Shown: one piece after another, positions 7,111 through 15,990 of the stretch
How the letters are laid out: every line of letters begins with the position of its first letter
How positions within the stretch are numbered: position 1 is the stretch's first letter
Source of the DNA: HGM13233 sp900762805
GTDB taxonomy: Bacteria > Bacillota > Clostridia > Oscillospirales > Ruminococcaceae
Direction: 5' to 3'
Assembly (NCBI GenBank): GCA_937993755.1
Contig: CALKMA010000009.1
Location: 1 to 27,911 of the forward strand
DNA: 27,911 nt
Notes under the pieces: generated by a model
What the model was told of the DNA's origin: nothing
Database searches by the model: none
Seen by the model: only the letters and a program-made list of their open reading frames with translations
Made by a program: the position numbers and the translations under genes

Positions 7111-8421
7111 TCAGCGGCGGCTTTGCTTTTTCTGCTGCTCCCGCTGCTTTTTCCGCCGCTTTTCCATGCGCGGGATGACGACCTTGATATAGTAGAGATA
7201 GGCTATGAAGAACAGGAACAGCAGCCCCATCACGATGATGGCGGGGGTCGAGGTCAGCAGCCGGCCGAGCGTATCGGCCGCCACAATGAAGATGCTTTTT
7301 TCGATGGCTTCGCGGGCGACAAGATTGATGGTGCCGGCCGAACGGCCGTCGTAAAAGACCTCGGCCGTGCCGATGATGTCTCCCGGCGCGACGGGGGCGG
7401 GCACGCTCTCCGGCAGCTCGCAGCGGTAGGTGACCTCCGGCTGTTCGCCCTTGGCGAACAGCGTGTAAAGCTCCCGGTCGGGGTAGAGCACCAGCGTGTC
7501 CTTTTGGGCGCTGCCCGTCACCTTGACCTGGGCCGCCACGGTGTTGCCGTCGATGGGCGACAGCACCGACAGATTGAGAAAGCACCAGCGGTAAAGGGCG
7601 GCCGTTTCGGCAAAGACGCTGCCGTATTCGCAGCCCATCAGCACGATGAGATAGCGGTCGCCGCCGTAGGAGGCCGTCGAGGCCAGACAGTGTCCGGCTG
7701 ACTTGGTATAGCCCGTCTTGATGCCGCGCAGCGGCGCATAGTAGCTGCTGCTGCCGCTCAGCATGGCAAGGTTGGTGGTGTAGATGGTGCGCGCCTCGGC
7801 GCGGTCGGTCGCCGGCAGCTGATAGGTTGTTTTCTGCGTGATCTCGTAAAGCGCTGTGTTCTGATACAGCGCCTGCGCTAGCAGCGCAATGTCGTGCGCC
7901 GTGCTGACGTGCCCCTCGGCGTCAAGCCCGTGGGGGTTGACAAAGCGGGTGCTTTTCATGCCGAGCTCGGCCGCCTTGCTGTTCATGGCATCGATGAATT
8001 CGTTATAGCCGAAATGAAGCGCGATGGAGGTGGCCGCTTCGTTGCCCGATGGGATGAGCAGGGCATGCAGCATATCGTAGAGCGTCAGCGTCTCGCCGGG
8101 CACAAGGCCGCTGACTGAGATGTTGCTGTAGCCCTCGAAGAAGCCCCAGATGTTGACCGGCACCGTGACATTCGTTTCCTTGAGCTGGCCGCCGCTCAAA
8201 TCATAGGCCACCAGCGCCGTCATCATTTTGGTGAGCGAGGCGATGGAGCGCACGGTGTTTTCATTTTTGGTGTAGACGGTCTGGCCGAGGTCGAGGTTGA
8301 CAATGACGGCGCTTTGGGCCGTCAGCTCGACATCGGGCGTCGGCAGCCCGGCCGCCTGCGCCGGCAGCGCCAGCAGCAGGATGAGGGCCAGCATCAGAAC
8401 AAAGGGTCGGGATCTTTTCAT
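7111..8421 (-). CDS. D-alanyl-D-alanine carboxypeptidase (peptidase S11, PBP5/DacF type)
   Basis: A 436-residue protein starting at the ATG at 8421, preceded by an AAAGG site. It has a signal peptide (cleavage likely after AQA, residue about 23). The three penicillin-binding motifs are visible: SLTK at 62-65, SGN at 125-127 and KTG at 235-237. A hydrophobic anchor lies near the C-terminus (about residues 390-415), followed by a basic tail. It removes the terminal D-alanine from peptidoglycan side chains on the outer face of the membrane. It starts 19 bases after the recG stop codon and should be the last gene of the yloU-fakA-recG transcript. Membership of family S11 is clear; the exact paralogue (DacF, DacB) is not. 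Confidence 0.93.
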   Translation of the reverse strand: MKRSRPFVLMLALILLLALPAQAAGLPTPDVELTAQSAVIVNLDLGQTVYTKNENTVRSIASLTKMMTALVAYDLSGGQLKETNVTVPVNIWGFFEGYSNISVSGLVPGETLTLYDMLHALLIPSGNEAATSIALHFGYNEFIDAMNSKAAELGMKSTRFVNPHGLDAEGHVSTAHDIALLAQALYQNTALYEITQKTTYQLPATDRAEARTIYTTNLAMLSGSSSYYAPLRGIKTGYTKSAGHCLASTASYGGDRYLIVLMGCEYGSVFAETAALYRWCFLNLSVLSPIDGNTVAAQVKVTGSAQKDTLVLYPDRELYTLFAKGEQPEVTYRCELPESVPAPVAPGDIIGTAEVFYDGRSAGTINLVAREAIEKSIFIVAADTLGRLLTSTPAIIVMGLLFLFFIAYLYYIKVVIPRMEKRRKKQREQQKKQSRR

Positions 8422-8440
8422 AGCAGAGCCTTTCAATGGA

Positions 8441-10483
8441 CTAATTAAAGACGCCGCGCGCGGCAAACAGGCGCTCGACGGCCTGCCGCAGCAGCGCATG
8501 ATCGGGGTGCGAAAGCTCCGGGTCGGCGTCGAGCAGCGCGCTGGCGGCCTCATAGGCGGAGGCCAGCAGATTGCCGTCGCCAAAGGCGTCGGACAGCTGC
8601 AGATCGGGCAGGCCGTGCTGCTTTTTGCCGAAAAACTGGCCGGGGCCGCGCTGCTCCAGATCGTACTGGGCGATGCGGAAGCCGTCGGCATTGTCGCACA
8701 GGAAGCGCAGGCGGGCGCGGGCCTGCCGGCTCCGGCTGTCGCTGACCAGGATGCAACTGCTCTCGTTGCCGCGCCGCCCGACGCGCCCGCGCAGCTGGTG
8801 CAGCTCGGACAGGCCGTAGCGCTCGGCGTTTTCCACAATCATGATGGTGGCGTGGCTGATGTCGATGCCCACCTCGATGACGGTGGTGCTGACCAGCACA
8901 TCGACCTCGCCGGCGGCGAAGCTGTTGATAATATGGGTCTTTTCGGCCGGCTTGATACGCCCGTGCAGCAGTGCCACCCGCAGCTGGGGCAGCCGCCTTT
9001 GCAGCTCGGCGCAGTAGCCGACGGCGCTTTCCAGCTCCGATTCGGTCTCGCCGTCGCCGATGAGAGGGCAGACGATGTAGCTGCCGTAGCCGGCGGCGGC
9101 GTTTTTGCGCACGAATTCCAGATAACGGGCGCGGTAGCTGCTGTTGACCAGATAGGTGCGGATGGGCTTGCGGCCGGCCGGCAGCTCGTTGAGGGTCGAG
9201 ATGTCCAGCTCGCCGTAGATGACCAGCGCCAGCGAGCGCGGGATGGGCGTGGCCGAGAGAAAGAGCGTGTGCGGATGATCGCCCTTTCGGGATAGCCCCG
9301 CGCGCTGATCGACGCCGAAGCGGTGCTGCTCGTCGGCCACCACAAGCCCCAGACGGCTGAACACCACCTGCTCGCCCAGCAGCGCATGGGTGCCGATCAG
9401 AACGTCGATCTCACCGGCGGCCAGCGCCTGAAGGATGCTTTTGCGGCGGGCGCCCTTGACGGAGGAGGTCAGCAGCGCCGTGCGCACGCCGAAGGGCGAC
9501 AGCATTTGGTGCAGTGTGTCGGCGTGCTGCTCGCTCAGCAGCTCGCTGGGGGCCATAAAGGCGCTTTGGTAGCCGCTCTTGTATGCACAGTAGACGGCGG
9601 CGGCCGCCACGGCTGTTTTGCCGCTGCCGACGTCGCCCTGCAGAAGGCGGTTCATCGGCAGACCGGCGGCCAGATCGCGGCTGATCTCGCCGCTGCACCG
9701 CCGCTGTGCGCCGGTGGGCGAAAAGGGCAGCGACTGCCAGAAGGGAGACGGGTCGGCGCAGCTGAAGGCCGGCCCCGCTTCGCGGGCAGTGCGCCGCTTG
9801 AGGTAGGAAAGCCCCAGCCCCAGCTCCAGCACCTGCTCAAAGGCAAAACGGCGGCGGGCCTGCGCGGCCTCGGCGGCCGAGCGCGGGAAATGGACGCTCT
9901 GCATGGCCTGCCCGACGGGCAGCAGTCCGTAGCGCGCCAGCAGATCGGGCGGCAGCGGTTCGGGGAGCTGCCCGCCGCAAAGGGTCAGCGCCGTTTGGAC
10001 GAAGCCGGCGATGGTGCGGGAGGCCAGCCCCTCGGTGGCGGGGTAGACGGGGAACAGCCGCCCCGCCTCGCGCGGGCCGACCAGCGCGGGGTTGACCGTC
10101 TCGCGCCGCGTAAGGCCGCCGGAAAAGCGGCCGTAGAGCAGATAGCTGCCCCCGACGGCCAGCTTGGGCGGGGTGTAGGGGTTGTTGAAATAGGTGATAT
10201 CAAGCAGACAGCTGCCGCTTTCGGCCAGCAGCTTCTGCATGAGGCGGCCGCCCGGCAGGCGGGCCGGCGGGCGCTTTTCCAGAATGGTCACCCGCACGGC
10301 GGCGGGGGCATCGGGCGGCGCGGCCGACAGCTCGACAGGCGACGTGTAGTCGATATAATCGCGCGGAAAGGTATACAGAAGGGCGCCAACAGTATCGACG
10401 CCCAGCTTGCCAAGAAGGCGTGCGCGCTGTTCGCCCACGCCCTTCAAATAGCGGATATCCTGTTTCAGTACGTTCGTGGTCAC
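8441..10483 (-). CDS. recG: ATP-dependent DNA helicase RecG
   Basis: A 680-residue protein, the usual RecG length. It shows an N-terminal wedge region, Walker A (GDVGSGKT, about residue 288), the DEQH box (DEQHRFGVDQR), SATPIPRSLAL and the conserved C-terminal LRGRVGRRG. RecG remodels stalled replication forks and branched DNA. The start is a GTG whose GTGA overlaps the stop of fakA by 4 bases, so translation is coupled; no strong ribosome binding site is needed or seen. The gene order yloU-fakA-recG is conserved in Bacillota. Confidence 0.97.
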   Translation of the reverse strand: MTTNVLKQDIRYLKGVGEQRARLLGKLGVDTVGALLYTFPRDYIDYTSPVELSAAPPDAPAAVRVTILEKRPPARLPGGRLMQKLLAESGSCLLDITYFNNPYTPPKLAVGGSYLLYGRFSGGLTRRETVNPALVGPREAGRLFPVYPATEGLASRTIAGFVQTALTLCGGQLPEPLPPDLLARYGLLPVGQAMQSVHFPRSAAEAAQARRRFAFEQVLELGLGLSYLKRRTAREAGPAFSCADPSPFWQSLPFSPTGAQRRCSGEISRDLAAGLPMNRLLQGDVGSGKTAVAAAAVYCAYKSGYQSAFMAPSELLSEQHADTLHQMLSPFGVRTALLTSSVKGARRKSILQALAAGEIDVLIGTHALLGEQVVFSRLGLVVADEQHRFGVDQRAGLSRKGDHPHTLFLSATPIPRSLALVIYGELDISTLNELPAGRKPIRTYLVNSSYRARYLEFVRKNAAAGYGSYIVCPLIGDGETESELESAVGYCAELQRRLPQLRVALLHGRIKPAEKTHIINSFAAGEVDVLVSTTVIEVGIDISHATIMIVENAERYGLSELHQLRGRVGRRGNESSCILVSDSRSRQARARLRFLCDNADGFRIAQYDLEQRGPGQFFGKKQHGLPDLQLSDAFGDGNLLASAYEAASALLDADPELSHPDHALLRQAVERLFAARGVFN

Positions 10484-12132
10484 GATTCGACCGAGATGTA
10501 ATAAGTATAGACCGGCATGCCGCCGCAGATGAGACTGGTTTCGATGTCGGGGCTGATGTGGGCCTTGGCGGCGTCCAGCAGCCGCTGGGCGCGTTCCTCC
10601 GGGACGCCCTCGCCGTAAATGACGGTCACAAAGGCGGTATCGTTGCCGCAAAGCTGCACGATCAGCTTCTGGGCGGCCTCGTCCGGCTCGCCGCCGCCAA
10701 AGGCCAGCTTGCCGTCAACCAGCGCCAGCGTTTCGCCCTCGGTGATGTGCTGGCCGTCGAACTCGGCTGTGCGCGAGGCATAGGTGATCTCGCCCGTCAC
10801 GATGCGGCCGCGGGCCTCCTCCATATTGCGGAGATTGTCCTCCAGCGGCAGCGTTTCGTCAAAGGCCAGCATGGCGCCGATGCCCTGCGGGATGGTGCGG
10901 GTGGGGACGACGACGGCCTTGCGGTCGGCCAGCTTGACGGCCTGCGCCGCCGACAGCACGATGTTTTTATTGTTGGCCAGAATGAGGATATTTTCGGCCG
11001 ACAGCGACTGCACGGCGTTGACGATATCCTCGGCGCTGGGGTTCATGGTCTGGCCGCCGCTGACGATGCGCTGTACGCCGAGATCGGCAAAGACGCTGCG
11101 CACGCCCTCGCCGGCCGCAACGGCCACAAAGGCGTACTTTTCATCGGTGCCGGGGGCGACATAGGGGAACGCATCCTTGCCGTTGCCGCTGCCGTTTCCG
11201 GCAGCCTCGGCCTCGGCCTTGCGCGCGGCAAACTGCTCAGCCAGATTTTCGACCTTGACATCGGTCAGCCGGCCGTGGCGAACGGCCTCGGTCAGCGCCT
11301 TTCCGGGGTGTTCGGTGTGCAGGTGGCACTTGATTTGCTCGGCCTCGTCGGTGCAGACGACGCTCTCGCCGATCGATTCCAGATAGGCGCGCAGGCGGGG
11401 ATGGCTGGCGTTTTTGCCCTTCAGGACGGTGAATTCCGTGCAGTAGAGGCCGGCCAGACGCGGGTCGATGCCGTCCTCGGCGGGCTTGGGGGCCTCAGCG
11501 GCCTCGGCGCCCTCCAGAGGCAGCACACGGCCGGTTTTCAGGCAGTCGCAGATGGCGCCGGCGATCACGCAGTAGCCCTTGCCGCCCGAATCGACGACGC
11601 CGGCCTTCTTGAGCACCGGCAGCAGGTCGGGGGTGGTGGCCAGCGTCTCCTCGGCCGCCGCGACATAGCTTTTCCACAGCGCGGCCGGCTCAAGGTCGGC
11701 GCTGCCGCTGACACGCTCGGCGGCGACGCGCGCCACCGTCAGGATGGTGCCCTCGGTCGGCTTCATAACGGCCTTGTAGGCATACTCCACGCCCTTGTTG
11801 AAGGCGGCGATAAAGTCGGCCGAGGAGGCCTCGGCCTTGCCGCGCATGGCGCGCTGGAAGCCGCGGAAAAGGAGAGACAGGATGACGCCGCTGTTGCCGC
11901 GGGCGCCGCGCAGCAGCGCCGAGGCGGCAGTCGAGGCGACCTGCTCAACGGTGCAGTCGTCCGGCATGGCCGTAAGATCGTTCACGGCGTTGCCGATGGT
12001 CATCGACATATTGGTGCCGGTGTCGCCGTCAGGCACGGGGAATACGTTTAGCTCGTCAACCTCCTGGCGGTGGTTATGAATGGCGTGCGCCCCCGAAAGA
12101 AAGGCGTCACGCAGCTGTTTTCCTTTTATCAT
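10480..12132 (-). CDS. fakA: Fatty acid kinase catalytic subunit FakA (YloV, DAK2 domain)
   Basis: A 550-residue protein with an N-terminal DhaL/DAK2 nucleotide-binding domain carrying VFPVPDGDTGTNM (metal-binding aspartates at about 35 and 37) and a large C-terminal region typical of YloV. It phosphorylates fatty acids presented by a FakB (DegV-family) carrier, feeding exogenous fatty acids into phospholipid synthesis. No FakB is in this window. It starts 6 bases after the yloU stop, with a GGAGAG site inside the end of yloU, and its stop overlaps the recG start. Confidence 0.95.
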   Translation of the reverse strand: MIKGKQLRDAFLSGAHAIHNHRQEVDELNVFPVPDGDTGTNMSMTIGNAVNDLTAMPDDCTVEQVASTAASALLRGARGNSGVILSLLFRGFQRAMRGKAEASSADFIAAFNKGVEYAYKAVMKPTEGTILTVARVAAERVSGSADLEPAALWKSYVAAAEETLATTPDLLPVLKKAGVVDSGGKGYCVIAGAICDCLKTGRVLPLEGAEAAEAPKPAEDGIDPRLAGLYCTEFTVLKGKNASHPRLRAYLESIGESVVCTDEAEQIKCHLHTEHPGKALTEAVRHGRLTDVKVENLAEQFAARKAEAEAAGNGSGNGKDAFPYVAPGTDEKYAFVAVAAGEGVRSVFADLGVQRIVSGGQTMNPSAEDIVNAVQSLSAENILILANNKNIVLSAAQAVKLADRKAVVVPTRTIPQGIGAMLAFDETLPLEDNLRNMEEARGRIVTGEITYASRTAEFDGQHITEGETLALVDGKLAFGGGEPDEAAQKLIVQLCGNDTAFVTVIYGEGVPEERAQRLLDAAKAHISPDIETSLICGGMPVYTYYISVES

Positions 12133-12138
12133 GCTGTT

Positions 12139-12498
12139 TTACTCTCCTTCGGCCATCATTTCGTCCACCGAAACGCTCATATGCGCGACGGTGAGCCCGG
12201 TAGCGCTTTCCACCGCATAGCGCACCTTGTGCGAGATGGCTTTGACGATGGCGGAGATATTCAGGCCGTAAATGACCTTGATGTGTATCTCGATTTCGAG
12301 CTTGCCGCCCACCTGCGAGACCTTGACGCCCTTTTCGGGGAAGTCAGAGCCGAACAGAAGGCTGCGGATGCCGTCAGCCGGGTCCTTGTTGACCATGCCC
12401 ACCACGCCGTAGCAGGAGGAGGCGACGGTGCCGACAAGATTGGCAAAGAATTCGTTTGTCAGGGAAACGGTGCCGAGTGCGGTAGCAATCTTGACCAT
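12139..12498 (-). CDS. yloU: Asp23/Gls24 family protein (YloU-like)
   Basis: A 119-residue protein with the family core (GTVSLTNEFFANLVG, GVVGM, KVSQVGGKLEIEIHIKVIYG, VRYAVE). Members are small cytoplasmic or envelope-associated proteins linked to cell-wall stress. It has an AAAGGAGTC site and is the first gene of the operon behind a consensus promoter. Its position before fakA matches the conserved Bacillota order. Confidence 0.93.
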   Translation of the reverse strand: MVKIATALGTVSLTNEFFANLVGTVASSCYGVVGMVNKDPADGIRSLLFGSDFPEKGVKVSQVGGKLEIEIHIKVIYGLNISAIVKAISHKVRYAVESATGLTVAHMSVSVDEMMAEGE

Positions 12499-12565
12499 AG
12501 TTGACTCCTTTACTGGTTTATACGAGTGCCGCCGGGGCGGCAGTTGATTCTGTACAATCTATATA

Positions 12566-12594
12566 AGTATATCGTTCCGGCGGCGAAATGTCAA
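12566..12594 (-). promoter_or_regulatory. Sigma-A promoter of the yloU-fakA-recG operon
   Basis: On the minus strand: TTGACA (12589-12594), 17-base spacer, TATACT (12566-12571). The predicted start lies about 60 bases before the yloU ATG. Confidence 0.9.
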
Positions 12595-12664
12595 GAAATT
12601 CACGGGGCCGTCTGCCGGCGGGCCGGAGGGATGGGCAGATGACAGCCTGCTGCCGCATATGCCG

Positions 12665-12695
12665 GAGCGCCCCGGCCGGAAGGGCCGGAGCGCTC
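12665..12695 (-). terminator. GC-rich hairpin after the PTS operon
   Basis: A stem of GAGCG with CGCTC and CCGGCC with GGCCGG lies between the deacetylase stop and the next operon's promoter. No T-run follows, so termination is only suggested. Confidence 0.4.
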
Positions 12696-12721
12696 TGAGC
12701 AGGGTGGGAGTGCGGGTGGCT

Positions 12722-13537
12722 TTAGTTGCTTTCCCGCTGGGTCCAATACTGGTCGAAGTTGATCAGCTCGATCTGGTTATCGTTGACCCACCGGCGGATG
12801 CGGGGCGAGCAGAGCATCTCCAATTCGCGGCCGCGGATCACCGAGAAGGTGGACATATCCATCAGCTCGCCGTCGCAGTAGCCGCAGTGGGTGGCCAGCA
12901 TCGCATATTCGTGCCCGTCAAACTGGCAGCCGCCGGACAGCACGAACTGCTCCACATCCGTCTGCGCCTGCTCCTCCAGCGTATAGACGGGCTTGCTGTT
13001 GCCGAAAGCTACCTCTTTGTTGGAGTAGTACCAGCGCTTGCCGATATAAAGTTCATTTGTAGCAAAGCAATCAGCATTGAGATCGTACTTTTTGCGCAGA
13101 TCGTTGGTCACCGCCTCGATCGTTGATGTCCAGAAGGAATGTCCCGCCAGATAGGAGGGCTTTTTCCCGACAAGGCTGATGAACCGCTTGATCTGGTTGT
13201 CGAATTCGAGATAGGCGTCCTCATAGGCAACGTCGGAGTCGGGATCCTTGTTTCGCTCAACGGAGGGGATAAAGCGCCCGTCGCTTCCGACAAGCGAGGG
13301 GATGAGAGCCGGGTCGGTCGCTGGCACGCCCGACACCAGATTGAGGTCCTGCCCGACCGAGACATAGGGGTACTGCCTGATCAATACGGCGGCGCGAAGG
13401 CCGGCCGGGCTGTTGGTCATCAGGCCGACGTCGGTCAGAATGCCGTCGCGGATGGCCTTGAGCGCGCCGTCGGTGATGCTGTCGGTCATGCCGTAGTCAG
13501 CGCAGCGGACGACCAGCTTTAAATTCTTGATGCTCAT
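12722..13537 (-). CDS. ChbG/HpnK (YdjC-like) family carbohydrate deacetylase, divergent
   Basis: A 271-residue protein. The ATG at 13537 fits an AAGGAG site 11 bases upstream; a GTG at 13549 would overlap that site. Family features are seen: an N-terminal ADYG (residues 13-16; usual ADDFG), GQDLNL (62-67; usual GxHLNL), AGHSFW (131-136; usual GHxH) and HCGYCD (217-222; usual HPGYxD). Family members remove acetyl groups from N-acetylated sugars such as chito-oligosaccharides. Two usual metal or catalytic positions are changed here (second Asp to Tyr, His to Asp), so activity or metal use may differ. It is the last gene of the licT-EIIBC operon, 36 bases after the PTS gene, which suggests it acts on the imported sugar phosphate. 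Confidence 0.8.
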   Translation of the reverse strand: MSIKNLKLVVRCADYGMTDSITDGALKAIRDGILTDVGLMTNSPAGLRAAVLIRQYPYVSVGQDLNLVSGVPATDPALIPSLVGSDGRFIPSVERNKDPDSDVAYEDAYLEFDNQIKRFISLVGKKPSYLAGHSFWTSTIEAVTNDLRKKYDLNADCFATNELYIGKRWYYSNKEVAFGNSKPVYTLEEQAQTDVEQFVLSGGCQFDGHEYAMLATHCGYCDGELMDMSTFSVIRGRELEMLCSPRIRRWVNDNQIELINFDQYWTQRESN

Positions 13538-13573
13538 AATCTTTGACACTCCTTGATGCTTATTATTGATTTT

Positions 13574-14989
13574 TTACATAACGGCGACTGTTTCGAGTTC
13601 CTTTGCTTCGGCCTCCTTTTTGTTGAAGCCAAAGAAGAAGGTGATCAGAGCAGCCACGGCGAAGGACAGCAGGCAGGCGATAACGCCGTTGATGGTGTTG
13701 ACCTTGTCGCCGCCGGCAAAAGCAAGCATGGTGAACATACCGGAGCCGCCCAGCGAGTTGATTACGGTGTGAGTCAGACCCGCATACAGACCGCCGACAA
13801 AGCCGCCGCAGAAGAGCGCGATGAACGGCTTGCGGTAGGGCATGCAGATGCCGAAGAGGACGGGCTCGGTCGGACCAAACAGGGTACTCAAAACCATGCC
13901 GATGTTTGTGGCGCGGTTCTTTTTACCCTTCATGCGCAGCAGCGCGCCTACGGCGATGCCAATCATGGCCCAGCGGGCGGTCGGGCCAACAATCATGAAG
14001 AAAGAGTCTACGCCGGTCTGGAGGAAGTTGGCAAATGCAAGGCTAGTGAGAGTCGCATGCATACCGGTCATGACCAGGAACTGCCACAGACCGCAGAGGA
14101 CGGCAAGGCCGAAGGCACCGGTCAGGTCGCGGAGAGCCTCGATGCCGCGGCTGATCAGCTCGCCGGCATAGGTGCCGATGGGCGCCAGCAGGCAGAGCCC
14201 GACCGGCAGCATGACCAGCAGGGTCAGCAGCGGATTAAACGTAAAGGCGAGCGTTTCGGGGATCACCTTTTTGAGAAGACGTTCGACATAGCTCATGACC
14301 CAGACGCACAGCAGCGCCGGCAGGACACTGGAGGCGTAATTGGTCACATTGCAGGGAATGCCGTAGACGGTGAAATCGGTGCCGGCCAGGGCCGTGAAGG
14401 CGGGCAGCACCAGGATGGCACCCATCAGACCGCCCATGAACATGTTGACCTTGAGCTGCTTAGCGGCCGCGATGCCGACGAAGATGGGCATGAAGTTGAA
14501 GAAGGCGTTATACACGATATCGGCCAGCACGGCGAAATCGCTGTCCGCCGCGATCCAGCCCAGCATACCCGGACACAGAAACATCTTAACCACGCGAATC
14601 AGCGAAGCTGCTATCATGGCAGGCATCAGCTGGATCATGCTCCCGGAAGCGTATTTCAGCGCGTTGTTCAGCGCCTTCTTGACGGTCAGCTTTTCCTTCG
14701 GCCCGTCGAGGTTTTCGTCGATGGCGGCCACCTGCTCGATGCCGGCCTGCTTGCAGAATTCCTTGTACGCCTTTTCAACATAGGCGCCGATGATAATCTG
14801 AAGCTGCCCGGCCATGTACTGGGCGCCGACCACGCCGTCGATGGCCTTGATCTCGTCGAGGGAGACGATGCTCTCGTCCTTCAGCCTGAGACGCAGGCGC
14901 GTAGCGCAGTGCATGGCGGAAACGATATTGTCCTTGCCGCCGACGGCTGCCAGAATGTCGGCAGCTATCTTGTCATATGATTTGGCCAT
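13574..14989 (-). CDS. PTS EIIBC component, glucose/beta-glucoside family
   Basis: A 471-residue protein with a CAGGAG site. Residues 1-85 are an EIIB domain with the phosphorylated cysteine in MHCATRLRL (Cys28). The rest is a multi-span EIIC domain with the family signature GPTEPVLFGI. It imports and phosphorylates a sugar at the membrane. No EIIA domain is fused, so a EIIA from elsewhere is required. The BglG/LicT-type antiterminator and RAT site upstream point to a beta-glucoside-like or amino-sugar substrate; the deacetylase downstream favours an N-acetylated one. The exact sugar cannot be read from the sequence. Confidence 0.93.
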   Translation of the reverse strand: MAKSYDKIAADILAAVGGKDNIVSAMHCATRLRLRLKDESIVSLDEIKAIDGVVGAQYMAGQLQIIIGAYVEKAYKEFCKQAGIEQVAAIDENLDGPKEKLTVKKALNNALKYASGSMIQLMPAMIAASLIRVVKMFLCPGMLGWIAADSDFAVLADIVYNAFFNFMPIFVGIAAAKQLKVNMFMGGLMGAILVLPAFTALAGTDFTVYGIPCNVTNYASSVLPALLCVWVMSYVERLLKKVIPETLAFTFNPLLTLLVMLPVGLCLLAPIGTYAGELISRGIEALRDLTGAFGLAVLCGLWQFLVMTGMHATLTSLAFANFLQTGVDSFFMIVGPTARWAMIGIAVGALLRMKGKKNRATNIGMVLSTLFGPTEPVLFGICMPYRKPFIALFCGGFVGGLYAGLTHTVINSLGGSGMFTMLAFAGGDKVNTINGVIACLLSFAVAALITFFFGFNKKEAEAKELETVAVM

Positions 14990-15024
14990 GAAATAATTCT
15001 CCTGAAAGTTTTTTTATATTTGCT

Positions 15025-15048
15025 CCCGGCAGGCGCGCTTCTGCCGGG
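15025..15048 (-). other. Hairpin before the EIIBC ribosome binding site
   Basis: An 8-base perfect stem (CCCGGCAG with CTGCCGGG) lies between the antitermination terminator and the ribosome binding site. No T-run follows on the minus strand. It may protect the 5' end of a processed mRNA or tune translation. Confidence 0.55.
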
Positions 15049-15056
15049 CAACAGAC

Positions 15057-15107
15057 AAAAAATGACCCCTGTCGGGCCGACGCGCGGTCGGCCCAAGCAA
15101 AGGTCAT
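15057..15107 (-). terminator. RAT-controlled terminator in front of the PTS gene
   Basis: On the minus strand, ATGACC pairs with GGTCAT across an inner perfect stem (GGGCCGAC with GTCGGCCC), followed by a T-run. The 5' arm is shared with the RAT site, the expected arrangement for LicT-type antitermination. Confidence 0.85.
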
Positions 15108-15127
15108 GCCCGATGGGGTTACAATCC
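15099..15127 (-). promoter_or_regulatory. RAT (ribonucleic antiterminator) site of the PTS gene
   Basis: On the minus strand it begins GGATTGTAACCCC and ends GGGCATGACC, fitting the BglG/LicT target consensus (GGATTGTTAC...GGCAAAACC). It overlaps the licT stop codon (the TAA lies inside it) and the terminator that follows. LicT bound here should prevent termination when the sugar is present. Confidence 0.85.
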
Positions 15128-15955
15128 TTCTTTGGAACAGATTCGATTGATATGAAGAATCAGGTACAGCTTTTCCTCTTCGGAGATATCGCTTCCCCAT
15201 TGCTGCTTGATGTGCAGGGCGATGGTATTGGCGCACTGCGCAATGTCAGGAAATTCGATGCCGATGTTGCGGTAAAGCTCCAGATTCTCGCTATGTATCG
15301 TTTTGCCGGAATGGATGCGCCGGAAGAGATACTGCAGGTGCGAGGCGTACCGGGAAAAATTAAAGGATTTCCGATTGATGAGGATGCCGAAGCTGTCCTC
15401 CACGATCTCGGTTATCTGCTCAAGCATTTCGGCGTCCTGCGTCTGCTCGGCCGGGTCGGCCGGCGGCGCCGCCTCCTTCTTGCCGTTGATGATGCACAGG
15501 GCGATGCCGACCGCCTCATTGGCGGGCAGGCGGGTCTTGAATTCCTTTTCGATCCGGGAGACGGCGTATTCGCCGATCTCGTATTCCACCGGATAAAGCT
15601 GCTGCACGTCCCATGCAAGAGGCATGGCGACAAACAGCTTTTTCTGCGCCCGCTCGATGGCAAAGGAGATATGGTCGCCCAGCAGCATGACAAGGTTGGG
15701 GCTCAGCTGATAGGGCAGGCGGTTTTTGGCAATGTCAACGATCCGGTCGGAAAAGGTCAGGATATCGTGCGGCAGCACCTGCGCCAGCGGGTAGTAGCTT
15801 TCATCGACCTCATAAAAGGTGCGCTCGATGCGGCTGAGCGGGATGTCTCTTGGAACGGCCTCATAGCCGATGCCCTTTCCCAAAGCGATCAGCTCCCGCC
15901 CGTTGTTATCCCGGCAGATAACGGCGTTGTTGTTGATTTTTTTAATGGCAAGCAA
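15119..15955 (-). CDS. licT: BglG/LicT-family transcriptional antiterminator
   Basis: A 278-residue protein, the usual family length, if it starts at TTG 15955, which is placed 10 bases after a GGGGAGGGAG site; longer frames would begin inside the leader terminator. Residues 1-55 are the RNA-binding CAT domain (AIKKINNNAVIC, GKGIGYE). PRD1 (about 65-170) and PRD2 (about 175-278) follow. PTS-phosphorylated histidines are seen as His95 in PRD1 (GDHISFA) and in PRD2 (ASHLQYL and ILHINR). The second PRD1 histidine is replaced by Cys154 (GIALCIIN). It binds RAT RNA and opens the licT and PTS transcripts; PTS phosphorylation controls it. Confidence 0.93.
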   Translation of the reverse strand: MLAIKKINNNAVICRDNNGRELIALGKGIGYEAVPRDIPLSRIERTFYEVDESYYPLAQVLPHDILTFSDRIVDIAKNRLPYQLSPNLVMLLGDHISFAIERAQKKLFVAMPLAWDVQQLYPVEYEIGEYAVSRIEKEFKTRLPANEAVGIALCIINGKKEAAPPADPAEQTQDAEMLEQITEIVEDSFGILINRKSFNFSRYASHLQYLFRRIHSGKTIHSENLELYRNIGIEFPDIAQCANTIALHIKQQWGSDISEEEKLYLILHINRICSKEGL

Positions 15956-15990
15956 CCCGTCTTCTCCCTCCCCTGTGTTTTTGAACTGCC

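Noticed and set aside
8297..9295. Long plus-strand frames opposite recG and fakA
   Set aside because: They lie antisense to clearly recognisable genes in GC-rich DNA and have low-complexity products.
15022..15052. The hairpin before EIIBC as an additional terminator
   Set aside because: On the transcribed strand it is followed by GAGCAAATATAAAAAAAC, not by a T-run.
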